A stretch of 37,414 nucleotides of DNA from contig JAZNKN010000040.1 of assembly GCA_045578625.1 (NCBI GenBank), positions 1-37,414 of the forward strand, written 5' to 3'. Of this stretch, positions 1 through 7,799 are shown piece by piece. Position numbers and translations under genes: made by a program. The number at the start of each line of letters is the position of its first letter. The stretch's first letter is position 1. This DNA comes from RGIG3009 sp045578625. Lineage in GTDB: Bacteria > Bacillota > Clostridia > Oscillospirales > Acutalibacteraceae. The notes beneath the pieces were generated by a model. It did no database searches. It had not been told where the DNA came from and saw only the letters and a program-made list of their open reading frames with translations.

Positions 1-121
1 CACCCTTATCGCCTTTTTCGCCTTGGATGCCTTGCTCGCCTTGGTCACCCTTATCGCCTTTTTCACCCTGGATGCCCTGCTCACCTTGGTCACCCTTATC
101 GCCTTTTTCGCCCTGGATGCC
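1..121 (-). repeat. 45-bp tandem repeats encoding Gly-X-Y collagen units
   Basis: Three near-identical units start at 1, 46 and 91, the third diverging after about 121. Each unit encodes 15 residues (five Gly-X-Y triplets). The array continues beyond the window edge. Differences between units are mostly third-position changes, which suggests recent duplication plus selection on the protein. Confidence 0.9.
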
Positions 122-646
122 GGTAGCGCCGACAATCTTACCCAAGTTAACGCTCTCGTTATTGGAAAAAGTCAAGACCAATTCTCCGTTGTCATTAACA
201 TCCGCATTCGTGATACCGACTCCGTCAACGCCATCCTTACCGTCAGCGCCGATCGCATTACCGAGATTGAGTTCCGTATCGTCCGAAAGCGTCAAAACGA
301 GCTGCCCCTTACCGTTAAACGAGGCCGTTTTAATACCAACGATATCACTTTCCGCCAACTTATTCAACGCAGTGATCCATTCAGATTCGCTGCCCGTATA
401 GCCGCTATCGACCGCAACTTCATAAGCCGACTTTCCCGAAAGAGAAGTCAACCATTCCTGCACCGTTCCCGCATAGCCGTGTTCCACTGCTAATTCATAC
501 GCCGACAGCCCATGTTCGACGGTAGCGGTGGCGGCAACAGGAGCGATCACCTGATTGGTGATTACCGTCGTGCCCGACGAAATTCCGATAATCAGCACGA
601 TGGCTGCGATTACCGCAATTGCCTTTTTTAGTCCGGACTTTTTCAT
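1..646 (-). CDS. Membrane-anchored collagen-like surface protein (partial, C-terminus beyond window)
   Basis: The reading frame is open from an ATG at 646 to the window edge, giving about 215 residues. An AGGAGG ribosome site (655-660) lies 8 bases before the ATG. Residues 1-35 are a Lys-rich start followed by one hydrophobic segment, acting as a signal or membrane anchor. Two copies of a module of the form AYE.AV..GY.G...EWL..L follow (about residues 45-95); this module is common in clostridial surface proteins with collagen repeats. Next come two short beta-rich modules ending in NLG, and then Gly-X-Y triplets such as GIQGEKGDKGDQGEQ repeated in 15-residue units up to the edge. The likely role is a trimeric collagen-like stalk outside the cell; what it binds cannot be told. 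It lies downstream of the sigma/LRR gene on the same strand, with a terminator between them. Confidence 0.8.
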   Translation of the reverse strand, partial: MKKSGLKKAIAVIAAIVLIIGISSGTTVITNQVIAPVAATATVEHGLSAYELAVEHGYAGTVQEWLTSLSGKSAYEVAVDSGYTGSESEWITALNKLAESDIVGIKTASFNGKGQLVLTLSDDTELNLGNAIGADGKDGVDGVGITNADVNDNGELVLTFSNNESVNLGKIVGATGIQGEKGDKGDQGEQGIQGEKGDKGDQGEQGIQGEKGDKG

Positions 647-697
647 TTGATATTCCTCCTAAACAAATCGTTCGGCGCTTTGCGCGCAAAAACAGGC

Positions 698-726
698 GTT
701 AAACCGTTCCGATGAAACGGTTTAAC
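698..726 (-). repeat. 11-bp perfect inverted repeat in the collagen-gene leader
   Basis: The arms GTTAAACCGTT (698-708) and AACGGTTTAAC (716-726) are perfect complements around a 7-base loop. They lie about 50 bases before the collagen-like start codon. Read on the minus strand, a run of five T follows a few bases after the stem, so this may be an attenuator or an operator. A 12-bp palindrome, TTTGCGCGCAAA, sits at 679-690 between it and the ribosome site. Confidence 0.6.
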
Positions 727-753
727 AATACTACCCACATCTGTTTGCTTTTT

Positions 754-778
754 TACGATAAAAAGGTAAATTTTTTCA
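754..778 (-). promoter_or_regulatory. Possible ECF-type promoter of the collagen-like gene
   Basis: On the minus strand TGAAAA (773-778) is followed after 15 bases by CGTA (754-757). This resembles the TGAAAC-N16-CGTA type used by Bacillus ECF sigma factors. The area is AT-rich, so a chance match is quite possible. No convincing sigma-A promoter was seen upstream of this gene. Confidence 0.2.
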
Positions 779-802
779 AATTTAATGCGCTGGGAGCATA
801 GC

Positions 803-839
803 AAAAACCGCGGCACACGACTGTGTACCGCGGTTTTTT
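803..839 (-). terminator. Terminator after the sigma/LRR gene
   Basis: AAAAACCGCGG (803-813) pairs with CCGCGGTTTTT (828-838), and the stem continues with ACAC/GTGT inside. Runs of A and T flank both sides. It lies just past the stop codon of the sigma/LRR gene and before the collagen-like leader. Confidence 0.85.
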
Positions 840-845
840 CGTTTT

Positions 846-2882
846 TTAGTTGACCTCTACATTGTATTCCCACGTTGCGGAAAGAAGAGCGGTATTGTTA
901 TCATCAAACACGATGTTTTCTCTATCCGCCTGACTTCCGCTATAATATACGGTTTCAAGACTGTCGCAACTGCCAAACGCATAATTTCCAATCGCTTTCA
1001 CTCCGCTGCCAAGCCGAACAGAAGTAAGAGCAGTGCAAAGATAGAACGCTGAACCTCCAATCGTTGTCACACTATCCGGAATCACAACCGAAGTAAGAGC
1101 AGAGCAATTAGAGAACGCTCTACCTCCAATCGTTGTCACACTATCCGGAATCACAACCGAGGTAAGGGCTTTGCAATTATAGAATGTACTGTTTTCAATT
1201 GTTGTCACACCTTCCGGAATCGCTATCGAAGTCAGTGATTTGCAATTGTAAAAGGCACTGGTACCAATTGTTTTAATATTGTCACCCCAGATGATCGTGG
1301 TCAATTTGTGGCAAGCGTAAAATGTACCATGGGGAATGGTAGTAATCCCGTTTCCTATCGTAACCGACTCAAGACCCGTGCTATATTCAAAAATCCTTTT
1401 TCCTATACTCGTCACACTATCCGGGATCACCATCGCAGAAACTTTAGTGCAAGCCCGAAAAGCATATTCCTCAATACTCGTCACGCTGTTTGGGATCGTT
1501 ATCGAAGTCAGCCCGTAGCATTGTTCAAAAGCGTACCTTCCAATACGCACCACCGGATAGCCGCCCAACGTGCTCGGAATGACGAGGTCGCCACCGATGG
1601 ATCGGTCAAAATCGGTGATGGTCGCCTCACCGTCGGATACGGTATAGGTGAAGCCCTCCGGTGTGGTAACGCTGCCGTCGCTGTTTACGATCGGTGCCGC
1701 AACGGTCGTCGTCGCAGTTGTCGAAGTAGTCGCGGTTGTCTGCGTCGTCGAAGCGGTGGTCGCGGTCGGCTTTGTGGTAGCCGCAGACGCCGTGCCGGTC
1801 GTCGTGGACGGCGCGCCGGTCAGCTCTCCCTCTGTTGTAGTCGGTGAAGCGGGATCGGTCGCAGTCGTATCGGCAGGCTCCTCCGTCTCCCCCGCGCCGG
1901 TGGTTTCCGGAACAATCATCTCACCGGGCAGCGCCGTTGTTCCCGAAGCGGTCGTACCCGAGGTCGTCCCCGACGTGCTACCGTTCCCGATACCATACGC
2001 CACCGTCGTATTCCCCGGCGTACTCAACGCCTTCCGCGTGCGAAAAACCCAACCACTGGTGATCGCCGAGGTGAGTAGTGCCACGATCACGACGATCAGA
2101 AGCAGCAGCTCGGCGATCCGCAGGATCGCTTTGTTGCGCTGTTTCTCCACCAATTTAGCCGCCGCCATATCCAGCCGACCGGGCTTGCCGGTCAGCACCT
2201 CATCCATCATCTTTTGCGCCACTGCGGCGGACAAAATATCCGTACCCATCACCGACCGCAGCGATACCGCGATCGCGCTGAAAAAGCCGCCGCTGTAGAA
2301 CGAGCGGTCAATACCGCGCTGCGCCAAGAGATCGGTCAGTTCGCGCTTGGCTGCCTTGAGACGGCTATGGATCGTGCTGAGAGGCTCACCGAGCAATTTG
2401 GATATCTCCGCCAGTTTAAGGCCGTCGTAGTAATAGAGTGCCAACACCTCGGCACGGCGGGGATCCATCTCCTTGAGCACGCGTCCCAACATCACCCGAC
2501 GGTCGGTGTCTTCCGCAATGTCCGGCGCGGGACACGCATCAATATCCGACGTCATTCCCTCGGTGGGATGGGTTTCACGCCACACATCCTTGGCGCAATT
2601 TTCGACGATTTTCGCAAGCCAGGGATAAAAATTTTCGGGCGGTGATACGCGCCCGATATATTTGTATGCTTTGGAATAAGCAATCTGGAGTGCGTCGTAA
2701 ATATCTTCGTCCCGAGAGAGGATCCGTCGCGTCACGAAGAACATCCGACGATAGGTGTTTTGAAACAGCACCTCAAACGCTTCTTTATCGCCGTCAATAG
2801 CGCGGCGCACAGTCTCCGCGTCCGGCTCGTTCTGCTCCGGCGATTCGAAATACCGAGAAAGCTGAACCTCGTTTTCTTCCAC
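846..2882 (-). CDS. ECF-like sigma factor fused to a membrane helix and extracellular leucine-rich repeats
   Basis: This is a 678-residue chimera. Residues about 25-100 look like sigma-70 region 2 (it begins DGDKEAFEVLF, with WLAKIVENCAKD later). Residues about 135-187 look like region 4, with the helix-turn-helix ISKLLGEPLSTIHSRLKAAKR. After a 65-residue cytoplasmic segment, a single hydrophobic helix (about 255-280) is followed by a Thr/Ser/Pro-rich stalk of about 100 residues. Then come eight 23-residue BspA-type LRR_5 repeats and one partial one (about 451-650). The predicted topology puts the sigma part inside and the LRR outside. I chose GTG at 2882 because AAAGGAG lies 8 bases before it; the in-frame GTG at 2891 abuts that site. 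Typical ECF factors are about 160-200 residues and are controlled by a separate anti-sigma factor; no anti-sigma gene is adjacent. It could also be a membrane protein that has kept only the sigma fold. Confidence 0.85.
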   Translation of the reverse strand: MEENEVQLSRYFESPEQNEPDAETVRRAIDGDKEAFEVLFQNTYRRMFFVTRRILSRDEDIYDALQIAYSKAYKYIGRVSPPENFYPWLAKIVENCAKDVWRETHPTEGMTSDIDACPAPDIAEDTDRRVMLGRVLKEMDPRRAEVLALYYYDGLKLAEISKLLGEPLSTIHSRLKAAKRELTDLLAQRGIDRSFYSGGFFSAIAVSLRSVMGTDILSAAVAQKMMDEVLTGKPGRLDMAAAKLVEKQRNKAILRIAELLLLIVVIVALLTSAITSGWVFRTRKALSTPGNTTVAYGIGNGSTSGTTSGTTASGTTALPGEMIVPETTGAGETEEPADTTATDPASPTTTEGELTGAPSTTTGTASAATTKPTATTASTTQTTATTSTTATTTVAAPIVNSDGSVTTPEGFTYTVSDGEATITDFDRSIGGDLVIPSTLGGYPVVRIGRYAFEQCYGLTSITIPNSVTSIEEYAFRACTKVSAMVIPDSVTSIGKRIFEYSTGLESVTIGNGITTIPHGTFYACHKLTTIIWGDNIKTIGTSAFYNCKSLTSIAIPEGVTTIENSTFYNCKALTSVVIPDSVTTIGGRAFSNCSALTSVVIPDSVTTIGGSAFYLCTALTSVRLGSGVKAIGNYAFGSCDSLETVYYSGSQADRENIVFDDNNTALLSATWEYNVEVN
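936..1532 (-). repeat. 69-bp repeats encoding BspA-type leucine-rich repeats
   Basis: Eight full 23-residue repeats and a partial ninth share the pattern AF..C..LTS..IP.SVT.IG. The two units between about 1060 and 1195 are nearly identical in DNA (sharing LTSVVIPDSVTTIGG), suggesting recent duplication. Confidence 0.9.
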
Positions 2883-2947
2883 GTGACCCACTCCTTTCGT
2901 AAAAAGATATATTCAAAGAGTATATACCTCGAATTTTTACGATTTTT

Positions 2948-2976
2948 ATGATAGCACAAAAAATTTTGTTCTGCAA
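2948..2976 (-). promoter_or_regulatory. Sigma-A promoter of the sigma/LRR gene
   Basis: TTGCAG (2971-2976 on the minus strand) and TATCAT (2948-2953) are separated by 17 bases. The leader is about 60 bases. The sequence ATCGTAAAAA, which also occurs upstream of the collagen-like gene, lies just downstream (around 2934-2943). Confidence 0.6.
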
Positions 2977-3004
2977 CCCAATTCTGCTCTCCGCAAACTC
3001 CCAT

Positions 3005-3033
3005 TTGACAAACACACCGACATCCGATATACT
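3005..3033 (+). promoter_or_regulatory. Strong sigma-A promoter of the COG2509 flavoprotein gene
   Basis: TTGACA (3005-3010), a 17-base spacer and TATACT (3028-3033) form a near-consensus promoter. It is divergent from the sigma/LRR promoter about 30 bases away, so a single regulator could affect both. Confidence 0.85.
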
Positions 3034-3072
3034 TAATTGTTGGTTAACACATTACACAGGGGGTAATGCCTC

Positions 3073-4476
3073 ATGGAAAAAGATGTCGTTATTGTCGGTG
3101 CCGGCCCTGCCGGCATCTTTACCGCGCTCGAGATGCTGCGGCGCGGCAGCAAACAGCGTATCGTGATCGTCGAAAAGGGTCAGCCTGTTGAAAAACGCCG
3201 CTGCCCCAAAGCGCAGGTCGGTCATTGCGTCAACTGCAAGCCGTACTGCCATATCACCACCGGTTTTTCGGGTGCGGGTGCGTTTTCCGACGGCAAGCTG
3301 TCGCTGAGCTATGAGGTCGGCGGCGACCTGCCCACGCTGGTCGGCGAGGACTTGGTGCAGGAGACCATTCACTATGCCGATAACATTTATCTGGAATTCG
3401 GCGCAGATACCCACGTGGAGGGTCTGGAAAACACCGAGGAGGTCAAGGAGATCCGCAAGCGCGCCATTCAGGCGGGACTCAAGCTGGTGGATTGCCCCAT
3501 CCGTCACATGGGTACGGAAAAGGCACAGAATATCTACCTCTCTATTGAGAAATATCTGCAGGAAAATGGCGTGGAGATGCTGTTCGGCTACGAGTGCACC
3601 AACCTGCTGCTGCAGGGGCAAAGCTGTCTCGGCGTGACCGTCACTGACGGAAAGCAGGAACTGGATATTCACGCCACGCACACTGTCATCGCCACCGGTC
3701 GCCGTGGCGCGGATTGGTTGGAAAAGATCTGTGCGGAGCACAATATCGCGCATCAGCCCGGCACTGTTGATATCGGCGTGCGCGTGGAAGTGCGTAACGA
3801 AGTCATGGAGAAGGTCAACCAGACGCTGTACGAATCCAAGCTCATCGGTTATCCGCAGCCGTTCAAAAACAAGGTGCGCACCTTCTGCCAAAACCCCGGC
3901 GGCTTTGTCAGCCAGGAAAACTACGATAACGATCTCGCGGTGGTCAACGGCCACTCCTACAAGGAACTCAAGTCCAACAACACCAACCTGGCGATCCTCT
4001 GTTCGCACAATTTCAGCGAGCCGTTCAACCAGCCCATTGCGTACGCGCAGAAGGTCGGCGAGCTGACGAATATGCTCGGTGCCGGTCACATTCTGGTACA
4101 GCGCTTCGGCGACATTCTGGACGGTAAGCGCACGTGGCAGAAGGAACTGTCACAGTCCAATCTGAAGCCCACGCTTCCGGACGCGGTCGCGGGCGACATC
4201 ACCGCTGCGATGCCGTACCGTGCGATGATCAACATCATCAACTTCATCCAAGCGGTGGACCACGTGGTTCCCGGCTTTGCCTCGTACGAGACGCTGCTGT
4301 ACTCCCCCGAGCTGAAGTTTTACAGCAACCGCGTCCGGATGGACACCGATCTTAACACCAACGTGCAGGGTCTCCACTGTCTGGGCGACTCCAGCGGCTG
4401 GACACGCGGCCTGATGATGGCATCGGTCATGGGCGTGCTGATGGGTCGCAAGATCGTAGAACGCGAAGAAAACTAA
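3073..4476 (+). CDS. FAD-dependent dehydrogenase of the COG2509 type
   Basis: The 467-residue cytoplasmic flavoprotein begins with a Rossmann dinucleotide site, VVIVGAGPAGIFTALEM, followed by an acidic strand end (VIVEKG). A cysteine cluster with C-x7-C-x2-C-x3-C spacing precedes the family motif GFSGAGAFSDGKL, and could bind a metal or iron-sulfur centre. A second nucleotide-site segment (VIATGRRGADW) and a C-terminal GDSSGWTRGLMMASVMG close the FAD fold. The family is widespread in Clostridia, but substrate and physiological role are not established to my knowledge. The start is supported by AGGGGG 9 bases upstream and by a near-consensus promoter. The gene is transcribed alone and ends at a terminator shared with the convergent Rieske oxidoreductase gene. 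Confidence 0.85.
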   Translation: MEKDVVIVGAGPAGIFTALEMLRRGSKQRIVIVEKGQPVEKRRCPKAQVGHCVNCKPYCHITTGFSGAGAFSDGKLSLSYEVGGDLPTLVGEDLVQETIHYADNIYLEFGADTHVEGLENTEEVKEIRKRAIQAGLKLVDCPIRHMGTEKAQNIYLSIEKYLQENGVEMLFGYECTNLLLQGQSCLGVTVTDGKQELDIHATHTVIATGRRGADWLEKICAEHNIAHQPGTVDIGVRVEVRNEVMEKVNQTLYESKLIGYPQPFKNKVRTFCQNPGGFVSQENYDNDLAVVNGHSYKELKSNNTNLAILCSHNFSEPFNQPIAYAQKVGELTNMLGAGHILVQRFGDILDGKRTWQKELSQSNLKPTLPDAVAGDITAAMPYRAMINIINFIQAVDHVVPGFASYETLLYSPELKFYSNRVRMDTDLNTNVQGLHCLGDSSGWTRGLMMASVMGVLMGRKIVEREEN

Positions 4477-4514
4477 AAAATGAGCGAGAGACGCTTCGTC
4501 TCCCGCTCATTTTT
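4476..4514. terminator. Bidirectional terminator between convergent genes
   Basis: AAAATGAGCG.GAGACG pairs with CGTCTCCCGCTCATTTT around a 3-base loop, with A and T runs on both sides. The stem overlaps the end of the minus-strand oxidoreductase gene (stop codon 4507-4509), so it can serve both genes. Confidence 0.9.
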
Positions 4515-5823
4515 CTTTTGGCGGATGCTTTAGGTCGTGCATGGCCGGTCCGTGCAGCAGCTTGCCCCGCGCGGAAAATCGCGACCCATGGCAAGCGCAG
4601 TCCCAGCTATGCTCCCACGGATTCCAATGCAGCGCACAGCCCAGATGCGAACAGCGCGGCACGGTGGGCGTGAGCAACCCCATCACCGACTCACCGGCGT
4701 TTTTAAGCAGCTGCCCCATCGGCACGGCGCGGGACGGTGCGAACAACGCGCTGTCCTTTTTCGATCTGCCGGTGATCTCCTCGGTGATCATCCGTGCCGC
4801 AACCAACGCACCGCTCATCCCCCACCCATGAAAGCCGGTAGCCACCTGCCAACCCGGCGTATGCGGAGAATACGCACCGATATACGCCACCTCGTCCGCG
4901 GTGCAGCAGTCCTGCGCCGCCCACCAATGGGTAACACGCGCGTTCGGAAACCACCGGTCGGCGACCTGCTCCAACGGCTCCCACGCCTTGCCCGGTTTGC
5001 CGGTGCGGTGTCCCGCGCCGCTGAGGATCACCGAATCGCCGTAGGTGCGCAAAAAGATGCCGTTCGGTGCGGCATCGAGCAGCATTCCCGGCAGACCGCC
5101 CGTATGCTGCACGGCGACCGCGTACGACCGTTGCTGATACAATTTGATGGGATACAGCCCGCGACGGTTGACAAACGGAAAATGCGTTGCCACGACGATG
5201 CGCTGTGCCATGATCGTTACGCCGCCATCGGTCACCGCACGCTGATCGTGCAGCTCGATGATGCGCGTGTTCTCATATATTTTCAGCGTTTCCGCCACAC
5301 CGCCCAACAGCTTCAGCGGATGACATTGCCGTTGCTTCGGCAGGCGCAGCACCCCTGCCGTCGCGAAGGGCAGCATCACCTTCGCCCGCTCCGCTATGCC
5401 GCCCGAACGACGGATCGCCGCTTGCTCCCGCCATAACGCCTCGGCGTTGTCACGAGAGTACAAAAACGCATCCACCGTTTCGGTGTCGCACGGAAATCGC
5501 TGTGCCAGCGCATCAAACATCTCAAATGCCTGTTCCTGCACGCGGCGATACCGCTTGGCGACCGAATCGCCGTACCGCCCGATCAGCGCGCCGTAGAAGC
5601 TGCCGCCGTGCTGTACTGTCAACTTGGCGGTCGTTCCTGCGGTCGTCCCCTGACAGATGCGGTCTGCCTCCGCCACGATCACCGAAAGTCCCGCTTGCTG
5701 CAATTCATACGCACACAACAGCCCGACGATACCGCCGCCGATCACCAACACGTCCGCACGTTCATCGCGCTCCGCTTTCGGAAACTGCGGCAGCGTTGCC
5801 GTTTTCTCCCACAACGAGCTCAT
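4507..5823 (-). CDS. FAD-dependent oxidoreductase (DAO family) with C-terminal Rieske [2Fe-2S] domain
   Basis: The 438-residue protein starts with a DAO-type FAD site (VLVIGGGIVGLLCAYELQQAG, about residues 25-46) and the Gly/Thr-rich TTAGTTAKLT typical of the family. The C-terminal 50 residues are a Rieske cluster site with C391-x-H393 and C409-x2-H412 (CSHLGC and CACHGS). The same two-domain layout occurs in Bacillus subtilis YhfW. It probably oxidises an amine or amino-acid-like substrate and passes electrons to the iron-sulfur centre; the substrate is unknown. The ATG at 5823 is preceded by GGTGAG. Transcription is single-gene, divergent from the pseudouridine synthase gene. Confidence 0.88.
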   Translation of the reverse strand: MSSLWEKTATLPQFPKAERDERADVLVIGGGIVGLLCAYELQQAGLSVIVAEADRICQGTTAGTTAKLTVQHGGSFYGALIGRYGDSVAKRYRRVQEQAFEMFDALAQRFPCDTETVDAFLYSRDNAEALWREQAAIRRSGGIAERAKVMLPFATAGVLRLPKQRQCHPLKLLGGVAETLKIYENTRIIELHDQRAVTDGGVTIMAQRIVVATHFPFVNRRGLYPIKLYQQRSYAVAVQHTGGLPGMLLDAAPNGIFLRTYGDSVILSGAGHRTGKPGKAWEPLEQVADRWFPNARVTHWWAAQDCCTADEVAYIGAYSPHTPGWQVATGFHGWGMSGALVAARMITEEITGRSKKDSALFAPSRAVPMGQLLKNAGESVMGLLTPTVPRCSHLGCALHWNPWEHSWDCACHGSRFSARGKLLHGPAMHDLKHPPKEK

Positions 5824-5860
5824 ACACTCACCTCACCGTCAGTATACCCGACGAAAAGGC

Positions 5861-5889
5861 TTGTATTCGCGGGCGAGCTGCGCTATAAT
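5861..5889 (+). promoter_or_regulatory. Sigma-A promoter of the pseudouridine synthase gene
   Basis: TTGTAT (5861-5866) and a perfect TATAAT (5884-5889) are 17 bases apart, just before AGGAGGGG (5897-5904) and the ATG at 5912. Confidence 0.8.
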
Positions 5890-5911
5890 AGACCGCAGGA
5901 GGGGTCGCCGT

Positions 5912-6877
5912 ATGAAGCAACTCACCATAGCCAAAAACGACGCCGGACAGCGTGTGGACAAGTTCCTCACCAAAGCGTTTCCCAACCTGCCGGTGTCGAT
6001 GATGTACAAATATATCCGTCAAAAGGATATCAAGGTCAACCGCAAGCGCTGCACCATCTCACAGCGTCTGGAGGAGGGCGACGTCCTCACTGTCTACGCA
6101 CCGGACGAGTTTTTGGAGCAGGCCGCACCGGTATATGAGTTTATGCACGCGGGTACCAAGCTGGATATCGTGTACGAGGACGAGCATCTGATGCTGCTCA
6201 ATAAGCCGGTCGGGCTGCTCGTCCACCCCGATACCAACGAATACCGCGACACTCTGCTGTTTCGGATGCAGCGGTATCTGTTTGAGAAAGGCGAATACGA
6301 CCCGGCGGACGAAGCCAGCTTTGCGCCGGCGCTCGTCAACCGCATTGACCGCAACACCTGCGGCATCGTCATCGCCGCCAAGACCTCGGCCTCCCTGCGC
6401 ATTCTCAACGAAAAGCTGCGTCGCCGCGAGATCGAAAAATACTACCTCTGCCTCGTCCACGGACATCTTGACAAGCCGGAGGACACCCTGCACGGCTTTT
6501 TGGAGAAAAACGAGGCGCAAAACCGCGTCTACGTCTCCAACCGTCAGCAACGCGGCGCGCGCACCATTGCCACGCGTTACCGCGTGTTGGAGGAGCGCGA
6601 CGGCTTGTCGCTGCTCGAGATCGAGCTACTGACCGGCCGTACCCACCAGATCCGCGCCCACCTTGCCTCCATCGGCCATCCCCTGCTCGGCGACGGTAAA
6701 TACGGCACCAACGCGCTGAACAAAGGCACCGGCTTTAACAAGCAAGCGCTTTGCTCCTATCGCCTCAAATTTGCCTTTGAGGACGACGCGGGCGAACTGG
6801 AATACTTAAACGGCAAGGAATTCTCTCTCCCCGGCGTCTGGTTCGCAGACGATTTCCGCGCGGGAAAGCTGCTGTAA
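5912..6877 (+). CDS. RluA/RluD-family 23S rRNA pseudouridine synthase
   Basis: The 321-residue enzyme isomerises uridine to pseudouridine in rRNA. An S4 RNA-binding domain fills residues about 12-70. The catalytic PseudoU_synth_2 domain begins near residue 85, with the nucleophile aspartate D146 in RIDRNT. The C-terminal family motif GRTHQIRAHLASIGHPLLGDGKYG is complete. The frame is open further upstream, but the start at 5912 is fixed by AGGAGGGG 7 bases before it and by the promoter at 5861-5889. The exact target uridines cannot be told from sequence; RluD or RluC-type specificity is likely. Confidence 0.92.
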   Translation: MKQLTIAKNDAGQRVDKFLTKAFPNLPVSMMYKYIRQKDIKVNRKRCTISQRLEEGDVLTVYAPDEFLEQAAPVYEFMHAGTKLDIVYEDEHLMLLNKPVGLLVHPDTNEYRDTLLFRMQRYLFEKGEYDPADEASFAPALVNRIDRNTCGIVIAAKTSASLRILNEKLRRREIEKYYLCLVHGHLDKPEDTLHGFLEKNEAQNRVYVSNRQQRGARTIATRYRVLEERDGLSLLEIELLTGRTHQIRAHLASIGHPLLGDGKYGTNALNKGTGFNKQALCSYRLKFAFEDDAGELEYLNGKEFSLPGVWFADDFRAGKLL

Positions 6878-6881
6878 GTAA

Positions 6882-6917
6882 AAAGCGACGGATCCATCGA
6901 TCCGTCGCTTTCGTTTT
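6882..6917. terminator. Bidirectional terminator between the pseudouridine synthase gene and pgeF
   Basis: AAAGCGACGGATC (6882-6894) and GATCCGTCGCTTT (6899-6911) form a perfect 13-bp stem with a 4-base loop, flanked by A and T runs. Confidence 0.92.
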
Positions 6918-7752
6918 ACTCATGGATGGCAATACACCCCGCCAAGCTTCCACGCTGGCCGCCGGTTGCGCGGTGTGACCAGAACACGTCGGGGTGACAG
7001 CGGGTGCAAAGATCGGTCACCGTGATATGCTCTGCCTTCACACCGACCTCCACCAAGGTGCGGCGGTTGATCTCCCACAGATCGATGTAGCTTTTGCCGC
7101 CCCCTACCTCACGCGTGCAATCGGGAGCAAACGCGATCGCCTCCGCAAAGGCCGACCGCACCGGCTCGTCCACCTCAAAGCAGCAAGGACCGATGGACGG
7201 TCCCACCGCGGCCAGAATATCCTCACGGCGGCAGCCGTAGTCCGATACCATCCGCTCGATCATCACCGCGCCCATTTTCGCCGCTGTGCCGCGCCAACCA
7301 GCGTGTGCCGTACCGACGATACGCTTGACCGGATCGGCGAAAAACAACGGCACACAATCGGCATACTGCGTAAACAGCACCACGTCCGGCTCGTCCGTGA
7401 GCAGACCGTCGATATCGGTATAACCACGCTCACGAAGCACACCGCGACCGCGATCGGCGGCGGTAGCATTGTACACCACCGTGTGATGCTCCTGCGCAGA
7501 GACCACGGCGTTGTGACTATCCAGACCGACCGCCGTACAAAACCGATCGAAATTCTCCCGCACGCGCTGCGGGTCGTCGCCGCGCGTAAAGCTGAGGTTC
7601 ATGCTCTCGCAGATCCCCTCACTCACGCCGCCGAGACGCGTAGAAAAGCCGTGACGCACAAACGGCACGGCATCAAACGCGGGAAACGTATAGTAAACGA
7701 CACCGTCGCTGTTGTGCGCGGTGAGCGTTCGGCTTTGCGGTAGTTGTATCAT
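6916..7752 (-). CDS. pgeF: Peptidoglycan editing factor PgeF (laccase-domain, YfiH family)
   Basis: The 278-residue protein has the DUF152/YfiH signature HAGWRGTA and GPSIGPCCFEV. Candidate zinc ligands are H89 or H90, C133 (in ADCVPLFF) and H150. The family removes wrongly incorporated L-Ser from peptidoglycan precursors in E. coli and shows purine nucleoside phosphorylase or deaminase activity in other members, so the cellular role here is either quality control or nucleoside metabolism. The ATG at 7752 has GGGTGAT about 7 bases upstream and its own promoter. The gene is downstream of bofA on the same strand. Confidence 0.9.
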   Translation of the reverse strand: MIQLPQSRTLTAHNSDGVVYYTFPAFDAVPFVRHGFSTRLGGVSEGICESMNLSFTRGDDPQRVRENFDRFCTAVGLDSHNAVVSAQEHHTVVYNATAADRGRGVLRERGYTDIDGLLTDEPDVVLFTQYADCVPLFFADPVKRIVGTAHAGWRGTAAKMGAVMIERMVSDYGCRREDILAAVGPSIGPCCFEVDEPVRSAFAEAIAFAPDCTREVGGGKSYIDLWEINRRTLVEVGVKAEHITVTDLCTRCHPDVFWSHRATGGQRGSLAGCIAIHE

Positions 7753-7770
7753 CGTATATCACCCACGTAT

Positions 7771-7799
7771 AGTGTACCATACCGCGGTGGGTTTTGCAA
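7771..7799 (-). promoter_or_regulatory. Sigma-A promoter of pgeF
   Basis: On the minus strand TTGCAA (7794-7799) and TACACT (7771-7776) are 17 bases apart. The -35 ends at the last base before the bofA-like stop codon. Confidence 0.6.

Noticed and set aside
1..121. Regular 45-bp repeats as a CRISPR array
   Set aside because: The repeats are contiguous with no spacers and encode Gly-X-Y triplets in one frame.
1648..2298. Plus-strand Val/Ser-rich frame that looks membrane-like
   Set aside because: It is the antisense of the Thr-rich stalk and membrane helix of the sigma/LRR gene.
3052..4089. Minus-strand frame of 345 codons
   Set aside because: It is antisense to the COG2509 flavoprotein gene, which has a promoter, ribosome site and motifs.
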